From an uncultured Clostridia bacterium (GTDB taxonomy: Bacteria; Bacillota; Clostridia; TANB77; CAG-508), in NCBI GenBank assembly GCA_949746285.1, contig CATJZH010000186.1:1-14928 (forward strand): 14,928 nucleotides of DNA. The letters run 5' to 3'. The position numbers and the translations under genes were made by a program. A model generated the notes under the pieces. That model was not told where the DNA came from. It saw only the letters and a program-made list of their open reading frames with translations, and made no database searches. Positions 1 to 7,837 of this stretch are shown piece by piece (the stretch's first letter is position 1; each line of letters starts with the position of its first letter).

Positions 1-589
1 AATGTAATATTCCTACATTATAATTATATTCTTTTATTTTATTTATTGTATTCATAAATCTATTAAATTGAATAGTTGTCCACTTTTTATCATCAGGTTT
101 TGAAAAATGTGTATATGTTCCAATTATTTGAACTCTATCATCGCATTCAAAAACTCTTAAAATATTTTCAATATCATTATATAAAAAACCATACCTACCA
201 AAACCTGTATCTATTTTTATATGTGCTTTTATTTGTATATCTTTATTTTCTTTTAAAATTTCTTTAATTAGATTATAATCTTCAATAGTAGAAATCGTTA
301 AAGTTATATCATTTTCAATCAATAATTGCAAATCTTTTTTTAAAATTATTGGTGATAACATTAAAATTTCTGCTTCTATTTGAGATTTTCTTAAACTAAT
401 AGCTTCTTCTACATTTGCTACTGCAAGGCTTTCAATACCATTTTCAAGTAATGTTTTTGAATATTCTACTAATCCAAGTCCCATACCATTAGCTTTTACA
501 ACAGCTATTATTTTTATATTATCATCAATATTTTTTATAATTTCTATATTGTTTTTTAAATCATTTTTATTTATTTCTAGCTTTTTCAT
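1..589 (-). CDS. alr: Alanine racemase, N-terminal 196 residues (3' end outside the window)
   Basis: PLP-dependent enzyme interconverting L- and D-alanine and supplying D-Ala for peptidoglycan. The frame is open from ATG at 589 to the window edge, so only the N-terminal barrel part is seen. Family landmarks by comparison with Geobacillus Alr: the PLP lysine K32 in AVVKAN, the carbamylated-lysine equivalent K125 and R132 in KIDTGFGRYGF, and H161 in GTYTHF. The usual KANAYGHG loop reads KANGMGLG here, so Met36 occupies the position of Tyr43, which contacts the PLP phosphate in the Geobacillus enzyme. A GAGG about 11 nt upstream of the ATG is a plausible ribosome binding site. It starts 30 nt after the FemX-like gene and is probably cotranscribed with it. 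The family call is firm; true racemase activity is inferred, and the missing C-terminal half would carry the second catalytic tyrosine. Confidence 0.9.
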   Translation of the reverse strand, partial: MKKLEINKNDLKNNIEIIKNIDDNIKIIAVVKANGMGLGLVEYSKTLLENGIESLAVANVEEAISLRKSQIEAEILMLSPIILKKDLQLLIENDITLTISTIEDYNLIKEILKENKDIQIKAHIKIDTGFGRYGFLYNDIENILRVFECDDRVQIIGTYTHFSKPDDKKWTTIQFNRFMNTINKIKEYNYNVGILH

Positions 590-619
590 TTATTTTTATT
601 CCTCATATCCAAAATTATA

Positions 620-1678
620 CTATTTTTTAGATGTAATTTTCTTTTTTAATGTCCTTAAGCTCCTAAATGTTTTTTCAGCTATTTTATATAATTTGTATAC
701 TAATGGTTTATACGGAATATAAATTTCTCCTATAAATTCTGTAAATTCAGCATTAAAACCTTTTTTAAAACGATATAACCCATATTGTGGATGCGATTCA
801 TCTACTACTCCTGAAACACCTCTAAAGTCATACATGTCACAACCTCTTTTTATTGCTTCTTGTATCATTGTCCATTGTAATAAATAATTTGGCATAAGAT
901 TTCTATGTTTATTGCTACTAGCACCATATAAATACCATACTTTGTTTCCATACATAATAGGTATAATTCCTGCTATTGGTTCATTTTCATGATAAGCCAT
1001 TAAAAGTTTCATATGATTTGGTGCTAATTCATCATACATTTTTTCAAAATAAGATAATGACCTTATTATAAAATTATCCCTTTCTCCTGTTTCTACCATT
1101 ATATTATGGAAATCTTTTAAATCTTCTTTAGATCCCTCTTTTATTGTAACACCTTTCTTAGTTGCTAATCGAATATTGTATCTAGTTTTCTGATGAAATG
1201 CTCCAAAAATTTCTTCTTCATTTTTCCCTTTTATATCAAGTCTAAATACAAATCTTGGTTGAATTTCGTCTTTAAAATCTTTACTATCATCTTTTATTTT
1301 AAATCCATTTTTAGATATTATGTCTCTAAATTTTTCATCTATTTTTAAAACATCTGGTTCGACTCTAAGCACAAATGCTTTATATTTTTTTGCAAGTTCA
1401 TTTGCTCCTTTAGCTAAATCTGCTATTATATCTTCATTATACAAATTGCAAACTGGTCCTCTTGCAGAATACATTAAATTTCCAAATATAGGTATTTTAC
1501 GTATCCATACACAAAGGCTTCCTCTAATATTTCCTTTATCATCTTCTGATAATATAACTTCTTTTTTCCAACTAGTCTTAACATTTCCCCATTCTAAAGA
1601 TTGTTGAAAATTACATCTTTCATGTGACTCTAAAAACTTCTTATAATTTTCTTTATCTTTTTCTTCTAATAATCTCAC
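620..1678 (-). CDS. FemX/FemAB-type peptidoglycan bridge aminoacyltransferase
   Basis: A 352-aa member of the FemABX family, which transfers amino acids from aminoacyl-tRNA onto the stem peptide of lipid-linked or UDP peptidoglycan precursors at the cytoplasmic face. Visible landmarks are KTRYNIRLATKKGV (about 164-177), YGASSNKHRNLMPNYLLQW (251-269), YDFRGVSG (283-290) and GLYRFKKGF (300-308). There is no long coiled-coil insertion between the two GNAT-like domains, as in single-residue FemX enzymes rather than staphylococcal FemA/B. The C-terminal tail is strongly basic. The start is GTG at 1678, with GGAGG at 1685-1689 spaced 6 nt away. It lies 23 nt downstream of cysS and 30 nt upstream of alr, which suits a cell-wall precursor operon. 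The amino acid added (Gly, Ala, Ser or other) cannot be read from the sequence. Confidence 0.88.
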   Translation of the reverse strand: MRLLEEKDKENYKKFLESHERCNFQQSLEWGNVKTSWKKEVILSEDDKGNIRGSLCVWIRKIPIFGNLMYSARGPVCNLYNEDIIADLAKGANELAKKYKAFVLRVEPDVLKIDEKFRDIISKNGFKIKDDSKDFKDEIQPRFVFRLDIKGKNEEEIFGAFHQKTRYNIRLATKKGVTIKEGSKEDLKDFHNIMVETGERDNFIIRSLSYFEKMYDELAPNHMKLLMAYHENEPIAGIIPIMYGNKVWYLYGASSNKHRNLMPNYLLQWTMIQEAIKRGCDMYDFRGVSGVVDESHPQYGLYRFKKGFNAEFTEFIGEIYIPYKPLVYKLYKIAEKTFRSLRTLKKKITSKK

Positions 1679-1701
1679 TGCTATCCTCCAAATAAATAAA
1701 T

Positions 1702-3093
1702 TTATGCTTTTTCTACAATTGTTCCTTCTTTACTATCTTTTACCAAATATCCTTTTTCTATTAGTATATCTCTAATTCTATCTGATTCATTCCAATTTTT
1801 ATTTGTTCTTGCTTCATTTCTTTGGTCTACCAATTTTTGTATTTCTTCTGGTAATTTTATACTATTTTCTTCTTTTTTATATTCTTTTAAATTTAATCCT
1901 AAAACTTCATCAAATTTTAAAAGAAGTTTTTGTAGCTTTTTTGATTTTTTAGGATTTTTTAATATTTCCCAAATAACACTCATAGCTACTGGCATATTTA
2001 AATCATCATTTATAGCTTCTAAGAATTTATTTTCATATTCTTGTATCTCGTCATCTGATACTTCTTCTGTGCCTTCACTATGTTTTAAATATCCTTCTCT
2101 TAATCTATTTAATGCTGTTTTTGCTGCTTCCATTGCTTCAAAAGTAAAATTTATTTGTGCTCTATAATTAGATGTATAATTAAACATTCTATATACTAAA
2201 GGTTCATATCCTTTTTCTTCTAAATCTCTTAATGTATATAAATTATTTAGACTTTTAGACATTTTGCCACCATTAATTTGTAAAAATTCTACATGCATCC
2301 AAAAGTTTGCTGGCAATTTTCCAGAAAATCCTTTGCTTTGTGCTATTTCATTTTCATGATGAATTGGAATATGGTCAACTCCACCTGTATGGATATCAAA
2401 ATTTTCTCCCAAATATTTGTATCCCATCGCTGAACATTCTAAATGCCATCCTGGATATGATTTTCCAAAGAAAGACTCCCATTTCATTATATGATTTTCA
2501 GGAGCCTTTATCCATAATGCAAAATCTGATATATTTTTTTTATTTTTATCAAATTGTACTCTGGCGCCTGCTTTTTGTTCTTCTACATTTCTATTTGATA
2601 ACACTCCATACTTATCTAATTTGGATGTATCAAAATATATTGTATCTTCGGTTTGATATGTATATCCATTTTTTATAATTTTTTGTACATATTTTTCCAT
2701 AACATCTATATGTTCTGTTGCTCTAGCTATTATTTCCGGTCTATCTATATTCAAAGAATCTATATCTTTTAAGAATGCATTCATATAAAACTCTGCTATT
2801 TCATATGGATTCTTATTTTCTCTTTTGGCTGCCTTAAGCATTTTATCTTCACCTTCATCGGCATCTGATACTAAATGACCTACATCTGTTATATTCATTA
2901 CGTGTTTTAATTTATAACCATTATACTTCAAAACTCTTCTTAAATTATCCATAAACAAATATGCTCTTAAATTTCCAATATGAGCAAAATAATATACAGT
3001 AGGTCCACATGAATACATTCTTACTTCATTCTTTTTTATTGGAATAAATTCTTCCTTTTTTCTCGTTAGTGTATTATAAAGTTTTATACTCAT
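1702..3093 (-). CDS. cysS: Cysteinyl-tRNA synthetase
   Basis: Class I aminoacyl-tRNA synthetase of 463 aa, full length for the family, charging tRNA-Cys in the cytoplasm. The HIGH-type motif is HIGN (38-41) following SCGPTVYY. The KMSKS signature is at 277-281. The zinc ligands that select cysteine are all present with the E. coli spacing: C29, C220 (in GWHLECSAMG), H245 and E249 (in HIPIHHENEIAQSKG). The C-terminal DALR-like helical and anticodon-binding region follows. ATG at 3093 is preceded by AAGGAG with normal spacing. The 85-nt gap from the PBP gene contains a strong GC-rich hairpin (3117-3139). FemX and alr follow at short spacing. There is no room for a T-box leader directly upstream. 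Confidence 0.98.
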   Translation of the reverse strand: MSIKLYNTLTRKKEEFIPIKKNEVRMYSCGPTVYYFAHIGNLRAYLFMDNLRRVLKYNGYKLKHVMNITDVGHLVSDADEGEDKMLKAAKRENKNPYEIAEFYMNAFLKDIDSLNIDRPEIIARATEHIDVMEKYVQKIIKNGYTYQTEDTIYFDTSKLDKYGVLSNRNVEEQKAGARVQFDKNKKNISDFALWIKAPENHIMKWESFFGKSYPGWHLECSAMGYKYLGENFDIHTGGVDHIPIHHENEIAQSKGFSGKLPANFWMHVEFLQINGGKMSKSLNNLYTLRDLEEKGYEPLVYRMFNYTSNYRAQINFTFEAMEAAKTALNRLREGYLKHSEGTEEVSDDEIQEYENKFLEAINDDLNMPVAMSVIWEILKNPKKSKKLQKLLLKFDEVLGLNLKEYKKEENSIKLPEEIQKLVDQRNEARTNKNWNESDRIRDILIEKGYLVKDSKEGTIVEKA

Positions 3094-3116
3094 GTTTATT
3101 CTCCTTATACTAATTT

Positions 3117-3139
3117 TTGGGCGGATTTTCTCCGCCCAA
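3117..3139 (-). other. GC-rich intergenic stem-loop between the PBP gene and cysS
   Basis: Perfect 9-bp stem with arms TTGGGCGGA and TCCGCCCAA and a 5-nt loop, about 40 nt after the PBP stop and 23 nt before the cysS ATG. Six of the nine pairs are G-C, far above the local base composition. In the transcribed direction it is followed by AAAAATTAG rather than a T-tract, so it is not a canonical intrinsic terminator. It could pause transcription, protect or process the mRNA, or partly separate PBP from cysS expression. The structure is seen; the role is open. Confidence 0.6.
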
Positions 3140-3178
3140 TATATTTTGCAATTTTCATAATGCTTTTTTTATTCTATA

Positions 3179-5899
3179 CTAATGGGTATCTCCTCCAGGT
3201 GTAGAAGTGGAATCTCCTGTTCCTGGATTTCCTCCATTATTATCTCCTGTCGATGATCCACCTTCTGGTGAAGCACCTCCATTATTGCCACCATTTCCAC
3301 CTGAATCAGGTGTTGTTCCTGTATCAGGTGTTGTTGTAGCTGGAGGTTTTGGCTGCTGTTGCTGTTGTTGCTGCTTTAATGCTTCTTGTTCTGCTTTTTT
3401 TCTAGCTTCTTCTGCCGCTGCTGCTTGTGCCGCAGCATCTGCTCCAGCCGCAGCTGCATCTGTTGCAGCTTGAAATGCAGCTTGATCTTCTGGTGTTACA
3501 TATCCAGCAATACTTTGATGTATTGTACATACTCCTGATGGAGTTCCTCTTCCTGAAACACTATGTTGCGATGTCCATACAGTATCTATTTCTTTTTCTG
3601 GTAATGATGATGAATAAATTACATTTGGACATGTATCTGTTGCAAGTAATCCTGACTCAGCACATACTCTTGCTCCAGTATGCCCTGTACAAGCTTCTGT
3701 TGGTACACTAGATGATGTAAATAGTTCTGTATAAACATTTCCTCCACAAGCATCTGAGGCAAGTTTTCCTGACATTTTGCATACAGCCTGCTTTATTATA
3801 CCATCTGGTTCTTCAAATTTTGCATTTTCTAAATCTTTATGAATTTCTGTCATTACTGCTGCCCATAACTTTCCAGCTGGATTTCCTGAATAATGTACTT
3901 CTGAGTTTTGAACATATCCATACCAACAAATTGCTGTATAATATGGTGTAAAGCCAGAAAGCCATCTATCATAATCATCATTAGTTGTTCCTGTTTTTGC
4001 AGCTACATCCATACCTTTTATTGCACAGTATTTTGCTGTTCCTTCTCCACCTATAACTGGTTGTGTTAATATATTTTTTTCTATATAAGCATTTTGCTCG
4101 CTCATAACTTTATTTTCTTCTTGTTTTGGTTCATAAATTACATTATCTTTACTATCTGTTACTTTTGTATAAAATGTTGGTGTTTTATATACACCATTAT
4201 TGGCAATTGCTGCATAAGCTCCTGCCATTTCAGCTGGTGAAACTCCTTTATCTAATCCACCAAGTGCTAGCGATAGTCCTGAGGCAGAAAGATCTGGAAG
4301 TCCTACACTTTGGCAAAACTCTGCGGAATTGTCTACTCCTATATTTGATAAAGCTTTAGCATGTGGAATATTTGCAGAAACTTCTATTGCTCTACGCATA
4401 TTCATAAGACCTTTATATCCTATATACCACTCTTTTGGAGCATAGCTACCCCAATTTGTAGGGCAATCATCATATACAGTGGCTGCTGTAATTGTTTCTG
4501 TTTCCAATCCTGGTGCTATTACTGAAATCGGTTTCATTGATGATCCTGTTTGTTTTTTTATTGAAGTTGGATAATTAAAATATCCAAGTTTTGTAGTTGC
4601 TGATCTTTCTTCAGGACTTCCAACTGCTGTTGCTGCTGCAACTACTCTACCTGTAGAATGATCCATTATAACCATTGTTGGTATAGAATAATTCTTTACT
4701 TTTTCTTTTTCTCCAGTTTCTTCATTTTTTACCGTTTCAGTATAATTTGTAATATATTTTTCTTTTACTATTTCTTGCTCTAATGCTGTTTGTATATCTG
4801 ACTTTTGAGTTGTATATATTTTATATCCACTACTATATAAAGTCATTTCTGCCATATCTCTGTTCATATCCTCATTATCAGCCATAATTTGATCTAATAT
4901 CTGATCAATTGCAGCTTCTGTAAGATAAGATACTTCAGTTGTTACATTCGCACTTTCACCTTTTTTGAAGTTTAACCCATTATCTACATCAGAAACAGCT
5001 TGTTTATATTGATCTTCTGAAATATATCCTACTTCTTGCATTTTTCCTAAAACTGTTTTTGTTCTTTTATTAATTTTTTCTTTCATATTGGCTTTTTTAG
5101 TTTCATCTCCGCCATATTCTTCAAAAGGTTTATATCCATTTGGAGTATGATTTATTCCTGCTAAAAATGCACATTCTGCAATACTTAAATCTTTTGAGCT
5201 TTTATCAAAATAATATACTGAACCTAGTTCAACTCCATTTATATCGTCTCCACCTACAAATATTAAATTTAAATATAATTCTAATATTTGATCTTTAGAC
5301 AAATAATGTTCCACTTGAATTGCTTTTGAAATTTCTTTTACTTTTCTAACTACACCTGCCAACGCTGTATTATCTTTTTCTTTAGTGATATTTTTAATAA
5401 CCTGTTGAGTTATTGTACTACCACCAAAACTTGAACTTCCTCCATGTAAAAGATATGTAACTGTTGCATATCCTGTTCTCATAATATCTATACCTGAGTG
5501 TTCATAAAATCTTTCATCTTCTATAGCCACATATGCTTTAGGCAAATATTCTGACATATCTGATAAACTTACACTTTTTCTTTTTGTTCCACCACTTAAT
5601 ACTGCAATTTGATTTCCATCAGAATCATATACTGTAGAATTTTCATATCCTACAACTAGACTTGCTTCATCAATTTTAAGTTCATCTCCAAAAATACCAA
5701 CAAAAGCTCCTACTAATATTCCTGCTCCAATAATTAATAATAAAATAATTATTAATATTCCAATTTTTATAGCTTTTGAAAGTTTAGGATGTCTATCTTT
5801 AAATTTTATTTTCCCGTTTTTATTTTTACTCTTCTTTTTTGCTTGTTTTTTTAAATCTGATGTTTTAACTCTTTTGGTTTCATTTTTTTCAGTTCCCAT
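3179..5899 (-). CDS. Class A penicillin-binding protein (transglycosylase/transpeptidase)
   Basis: Bifunctional PBP1A-type enzyme of 906 aa that polymerises lipid II and cross-links stem peptides outside the membrane. In order: a basic Lys-rich cytoplasmic N-terminus (1-45), one membrane anchor (46-70), a GT51 transglycosylase with catalytic E127 in EDERFYEHSG, GGSTITQQ (159-166), RKVKE (185-189) and ILELYLN (205-211), then a transpeptidase with S453-x-x-K456, S508-A-N510 and K635-TGT. A Cys-containing segment (707-793) and an Ala/Gln/Pro/Gly-rich tail (805-906) end the protein. The start is ATG at 5899 because AAAGGAGG lies just upstream. An in-frame ATG at 5959 would add 20 basic residues but lacks a ribosome binding site and lies near the probable transcription start. 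The gene stands between dprA and cysS. It could be called ponA/pbp1A, but orthology is not established. Confidence 0.96.
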   Translation of the reverse strand: MGTEKNETKRVKTSDLKKQAKKKSKNKNGKIKFKDRHPKLSKAIKIGILIIILLLIIGAGILVGAFVGIFGDELKIDEASLVVGYENSTVYDSDGNQIAVLSGGTKRKSVSLSDMSEYLPKAYVAIEDERFYEHSGIDIMRTGYATVTYLLHGGSSSFGGSTITQQVIKNITKEKDNTALAGVVRKVKEISKAIQVEHYLSKDQILELYLNLIFVGGDDINGVELGSVYYFDKSSKDLSIAECAFLAGINHTPNGYKPFEEYGGDETKKANMKEKINKRTKTVLGKMQEVGYISEDQYKQAVSDVDNGLNFKKGESANVTTEVSYLTEAAIDQILDQIMADNEDMNRDMAEMTLYSSGYKIYTTQKSDIQTALEQEIVKEKYITNYTETVKNEETGEKEKVKNYSIPTMVIMDHSTGRVVAAATAVGSPEERSATTKLGYFNYPTSIKKQTGSSMKPISVIAPGLETETITAATVYDDCPTNWGSYAPKEWYIGYKGLMNMRRAIEVSANIPHAKALSNIGVDNSAEFCQSVGLPDLSASGLSLALGGLDKGVSPAEMAGAYAAIANNGVYKTPTFYTKVTDSKDNVIYEPKQEENKVMSEQNAYIEKNILTQPVIGGEGTAKYCAIKGMDVAAKTGTTNDDYDRWLSGFTPYYTAICWYGYVQNSEVHYSGNPAGKLWAAVMTEIHKDLENAKFEEPDGIIKQAVCKMSGKLASDACGGNVYTELFTSSSVPTEACTGHTGARVCAESGLLATDTCPNVIYSSSLPEKEIDTVWTSQHSVSGRGTPSGVCTIHQSIAGYVTPEDQAAFQAATDAAAAGADAAAQAAAAEEARKKAEQEALKQQQQQQQPKPPATTTPDTGTTPDSGGNGGNNGGASPEGGSSTGDNNGGNPGTGDSTSTPGGDTH
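3182..3485 (-). other. Low-complexity C-terminal tail of the PBP
   Basis: Encodes residues 805-905 of the PBP: an Ala-rich, probably helical stretch (AAFQAATDAAAAGADAAAQ), a charged KKAEQEALK segment, seven glutamines, then a Pro/Thr/Gly/Asn/Ser-rich extracellular tail. The DNA is locally much richer in G+C and CTG/GTT trinucleotides than its surroundings. No LPxTG-like signal is seen. Such tails in class A PBPs of Firmicutes are usually disordered and vary in length between strains. Confidence 0.8.
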
Positions 5900-5964
5900 A
5901 AATCCTCCTTTTATAGCAAAACTTAAAATTTGGCTGTGTCTTTTTTTTCTATTTATCAAAATGT

Positions 5965-5993
5965 ATTATATTATAATTATGTAAAAAATTAAA
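5965..5993 (-). promoter_or_regulatory. Possible sigma-A-type promoter for the PBP gene
   Basis: A perfect TATAAT (5965-5970) lies 17 nt downstream of a weak TTTAAT -35 (5988-5993), between the dprA stop and the PBP start. A transcript from here would begin near 5958, giving a leader of about 60 nt and excluding the ATG at 5959 as start. AT-rich DNA yields such matches by chance, so this is tentative. Confidence 0.35.
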
Positions 5994-6021
5994 GTGTTTT
6001 TTATTATTTTTTTCTTAATAT

Positions 6022-6885
6022 TTATTCTACAAATAAATCATCTATTTTAGTTAGCATACATGCTCCTTCTTCAATAAGTTTATTAGTTCCTACTGAATTT
6101 TGTGACGTAATATTTCCTGGAATAGCAAAAACATCTTTTCCTTGTTCTAATGCATAATCAACTGTAATTAGACTTCCACTTTTTTCTTTTGCCTCTACAA
6201 CAATAATCTTTTTAGCTAGTCCACTAATAATTCTGTTTCTAAGTGGAAAATTATATTTTTCAGGTTTAGTTCCTAATTTAAATTCAGACACTACTGTCCC
6301 ATTATTTTCTAGAATTCTTTCAAAAACTTTTTTATTTTCTAATGGATAAATTTCATTATCTGATACTCCCGTCCCTAAAACAGCTATTGTTTTTCCGTAA
6401 CCACTATCTAAAGCTCCTAAATGTGCATATTTATCTATTCCAATTGCAAGTCCACTTACTATATTTACATTTCTGTCTGCAATTTCCTTTGATATTTTTC
6501 TAGAAATAAATTTACCATATGTACTTGCTTTTCTTGAACCTACAATTGCTACATTATCATCATATAAATTTTCTAGCTTCCCTCTTACATATAAATATGC
6601 TGGTTTATTATCAATATGCTTTAAACTTTCTGGATATTCTTTTGAGTTTACACAAATTAATTTTATTTTATTTCTTTCTAAATAATTTTTATACTTGTCT
6701 ATTTTTTTTCTATATCCTTCTTCTAAAACTTTATTTATGGTTTGTTCTTTTATTCCTTTTTCTAATAATTCTTTTTCTGTAAGAGTCCAAATTATTTGAC
6801 TGTTTTTAAGTTTTTCTAATAATTTTATTTTTTCTTTGTTGCTTATTTCTATATTTGAAAACCATATATCATATTCGTTTATCAC
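6022..6885 (-). CDS. dprA: DNA-processing protein DprA/Smf
   Basis: A 287-aa single-strand DNA-binding protein of the DprA family, which loads RecA onto incoming ssDNA during transformation and is widely conserved even in bacteria not known to be competent. The Rossmann-like domain is complete: VAIVGSRKAS (112-121), VSGLAIGID (143-151), FPLRNRIISGLA (213-224), SGSLITVDYALEQG (236-249), AIPGN (254-258) and GTNKLIEEGA. The protein ends shortly afterwards, so the C-terminal winged-helix domain of some homologues is absent, as in short pneumococcal-type DprA. The start is GTG at 6885, preceded by AAAGGAGAA. A further-upstream ATG at 6927 lies inside the folD terminator hairpin and is rejected. 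The gene sits directly downstream of that terminator, so it may depend on readthrough or on a promoter inside folD. Confidence 0.95.
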   Translation of the reverse strand: MINEYDIWFSNIEISNKEKIKLLEKLKNSQIIWTLTEKELLEKGIKEQTINKVLEEGYRKKIDKYKNYLERNKIKLICVNSKEYPESLKHIDNKPAYLYVRGKLENLYDDNVAIVGSRKASTYGKFISRKISKEIADRNVNIVSGLAIGIDKYAHLGALDSGYGKTIAVLGTGVSDNEIYPLENKKVFERILENNGTVVSEFKLGTKPEKYNFPLRNRIISGLAKKIIVVEAKEKSGSLITVDYALEQGKDVFAIPGNITSQNSVGTNKLIEEGACMLTKIDDLFVE

Positions 6886-6908
6886 TAAAATTCTCCTTTC
6901 ATAATTAA

Positions 6909-6940
6909 AAATAAAAGAGCATAGCAATTCGCTATGCCCC
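6909..6940 (-). terminator. Intrinsic terminator after folD
   Basis: Stem GCATAGC/GCTATGC (arms 6931-6937 and 6919-6925, loop of 5 nt), extendable by G-T and G-C pairs, followed in the transcribed direction by TCTTTTATTTTT. It lies 17 nt after the folD stop and ends only about 24 nt before the dprA start, so it closes the upstream operon or acts as an attenuator for dprA. Confidence 0.85.
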
Positions 6941-6956
6941 TATTTTATATTTAATT

Positions 6957-7802
6957 TTATTTAGACAATTTCGCAGCTTTAACCACATTAGTTAAAAGCA
7001 TTGCAATTGTCATAGGTCCAACTCCTCCCGGAACTGGTGTAATAAGACTTGCTTTTGGAGCAACATTTTCATAATCTACATCTCCACAAATAGTTCCGTC
7101 TTCTAATCTATTTATACCTACGTCAATAACAACAGCACCATCTTTTACCATTTCTTCTTTTACAAATTTAGGTCTTCCAATAGCAGCAATAACTATATCT
7201 GCATCTTTTATAACCTTATCTATATTTTGAGTCTTTGAATGGCAGACTGTAACTGTTGAATTTTTATTTAACATACATTGTATCATTGGTTTACCTACAA
7301 TGTTACTTCTCCCTAATATTGTACATTTTTTTCCTTCAGTTTCTATATTATACTCTTCTAGCATTTTAACAATTCCATATGGTGTACATGATATAAATGC
7401 ATCTTCTCCAATAGTTAAATTTCCAACATTAACAGGATTAAATCCATCTACATCCTTTTCTGGTGAAATAGTTCTAAATGCTTTATTTATATCAATATGT
7501 TTAGGCACTGGACTTTGTAATAAAATACCATGTATACTGCTATCTTTATTTAATTTTTTTATAGTTTCTAATAAAGTTTCTTCTGATGTATTTTCATCAA
7601 ATAAAAATTCTTCAAATTCTATTCCTGCTTTTTCACAAGCTTTTGATTTATTTCTAACATAAACCTGTGAACCTGGATCTTTTCCTACCATAATTACAGC
7701 TAATTTTGGATTTATACCATCTTCTTTTAATAATTTTACCTCTGATTTTAAATCTTTTCTAATTTTTTTTGCAAGTTCTTTTCCATTAATTATTTCTACC
7801 AT
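6957..7802 (-). CDS. folD: Methylenetetrahydrofolate dehydrogenase / methenyl-THF cyclohydrolase
   Basis: Bifunctional one-carbon enzyme converting 5,10-methylene-THF to 10-formyl-THF for purine and formyl-Met-tRNA synthesis. At 281 aa it is full length. Catalytic-region landmarks: GSQVYVRNKSKACEKAGI with Y48 and K52, QSPVP (96-100, more often QLPLP), KDVDGFNP (116-123), the Rossmann segment GRSNIVGKP (164-172) and the C-terminal PVPGGVGPMTIAML (256-269). ATG at 7802 is the first in-frame start after the SH3 gene, and the N-terminus fits the family. The best Shine-Dalgarno, AGGAGG at 7829-7834, is 26 nt upstream, with a 14-nt palindrome in the gap. It is the last gene before a strong terminator and is the only non-envelope function near the sortase genes. 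Confidence 0.97.
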   Translation of the reverse strand: MVEIINGKELAKKIRKDLKSEVKLLKEDGINPKLAVIMVGKDPGSQVYVRNKSKACEKAGIEFEEFLFDENTSEETLLETIKKLNKDSSIHGILLQSPVPKHIDINKAFRTISPEKDVDGFNPVNVGNLTIGEDAFISCTPYGIVKMLEEYNIETEGKKCTILGRSNIVGKPMIQCMLNKNSTVTVCHSKTQNIDKVIKDADIVIAAIGRPKFVKEEMVKDGAVVIDVGINRLEDGTICGDVDYENVAPKASLITPVPGGVGPMTIAMLLTNVVKAAKLSK

Positions 7803-7812
7803 TTTACAACAC

Positions 7813-7834
7813 CAGTTATATAACTGTTCCTCCT
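7813..7834 (-). promoter_or_regulatory. Distant Shine-Dalgarno plus palindrome upstream of folD
   Basis: AGGAGG (7829-7834) lies 26 nt before the folD ATG, too far for normal initiation. Between them is the perfect 14-nt palindrome CAGTTATATAACTG (7813-7826). Folding it as a 5-bp stem with a 4-nt loop would leave about 12 nt of effective spacing. No in-frame start codon lies closer to the Shine-Dalgarno. Confidence 0.5.
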
Positions 7835-7837
7835 ATA

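Noticed and set aside
3094..3178. T-box leader before cysS
   Set aside because: Only 85 nt are available, and no T-box consensus or specifier stem is visible; only one short hairpin is present.
3207..3711. Plus-strand open frames opposite the PBP tail
   Set aside because: They are antisense to low-complexity codons (poly-Cys, poly-Leu/His text), have no ribosome binding sites and no domain.
5900..5959. Upstream in-frame ATG extending the PBP by 20 residues
   Set aside because: No ribosome binding site there, while AAAGGAGG sits just before ATG 5899; the predicted transcript also starts near 5958.
6886..6927. ATG start for dprA at 6927
   Set aside because: It lies inside the folD terminator hairpin and lacks a ribosome binding site; the GTG at 6885 has a good one.
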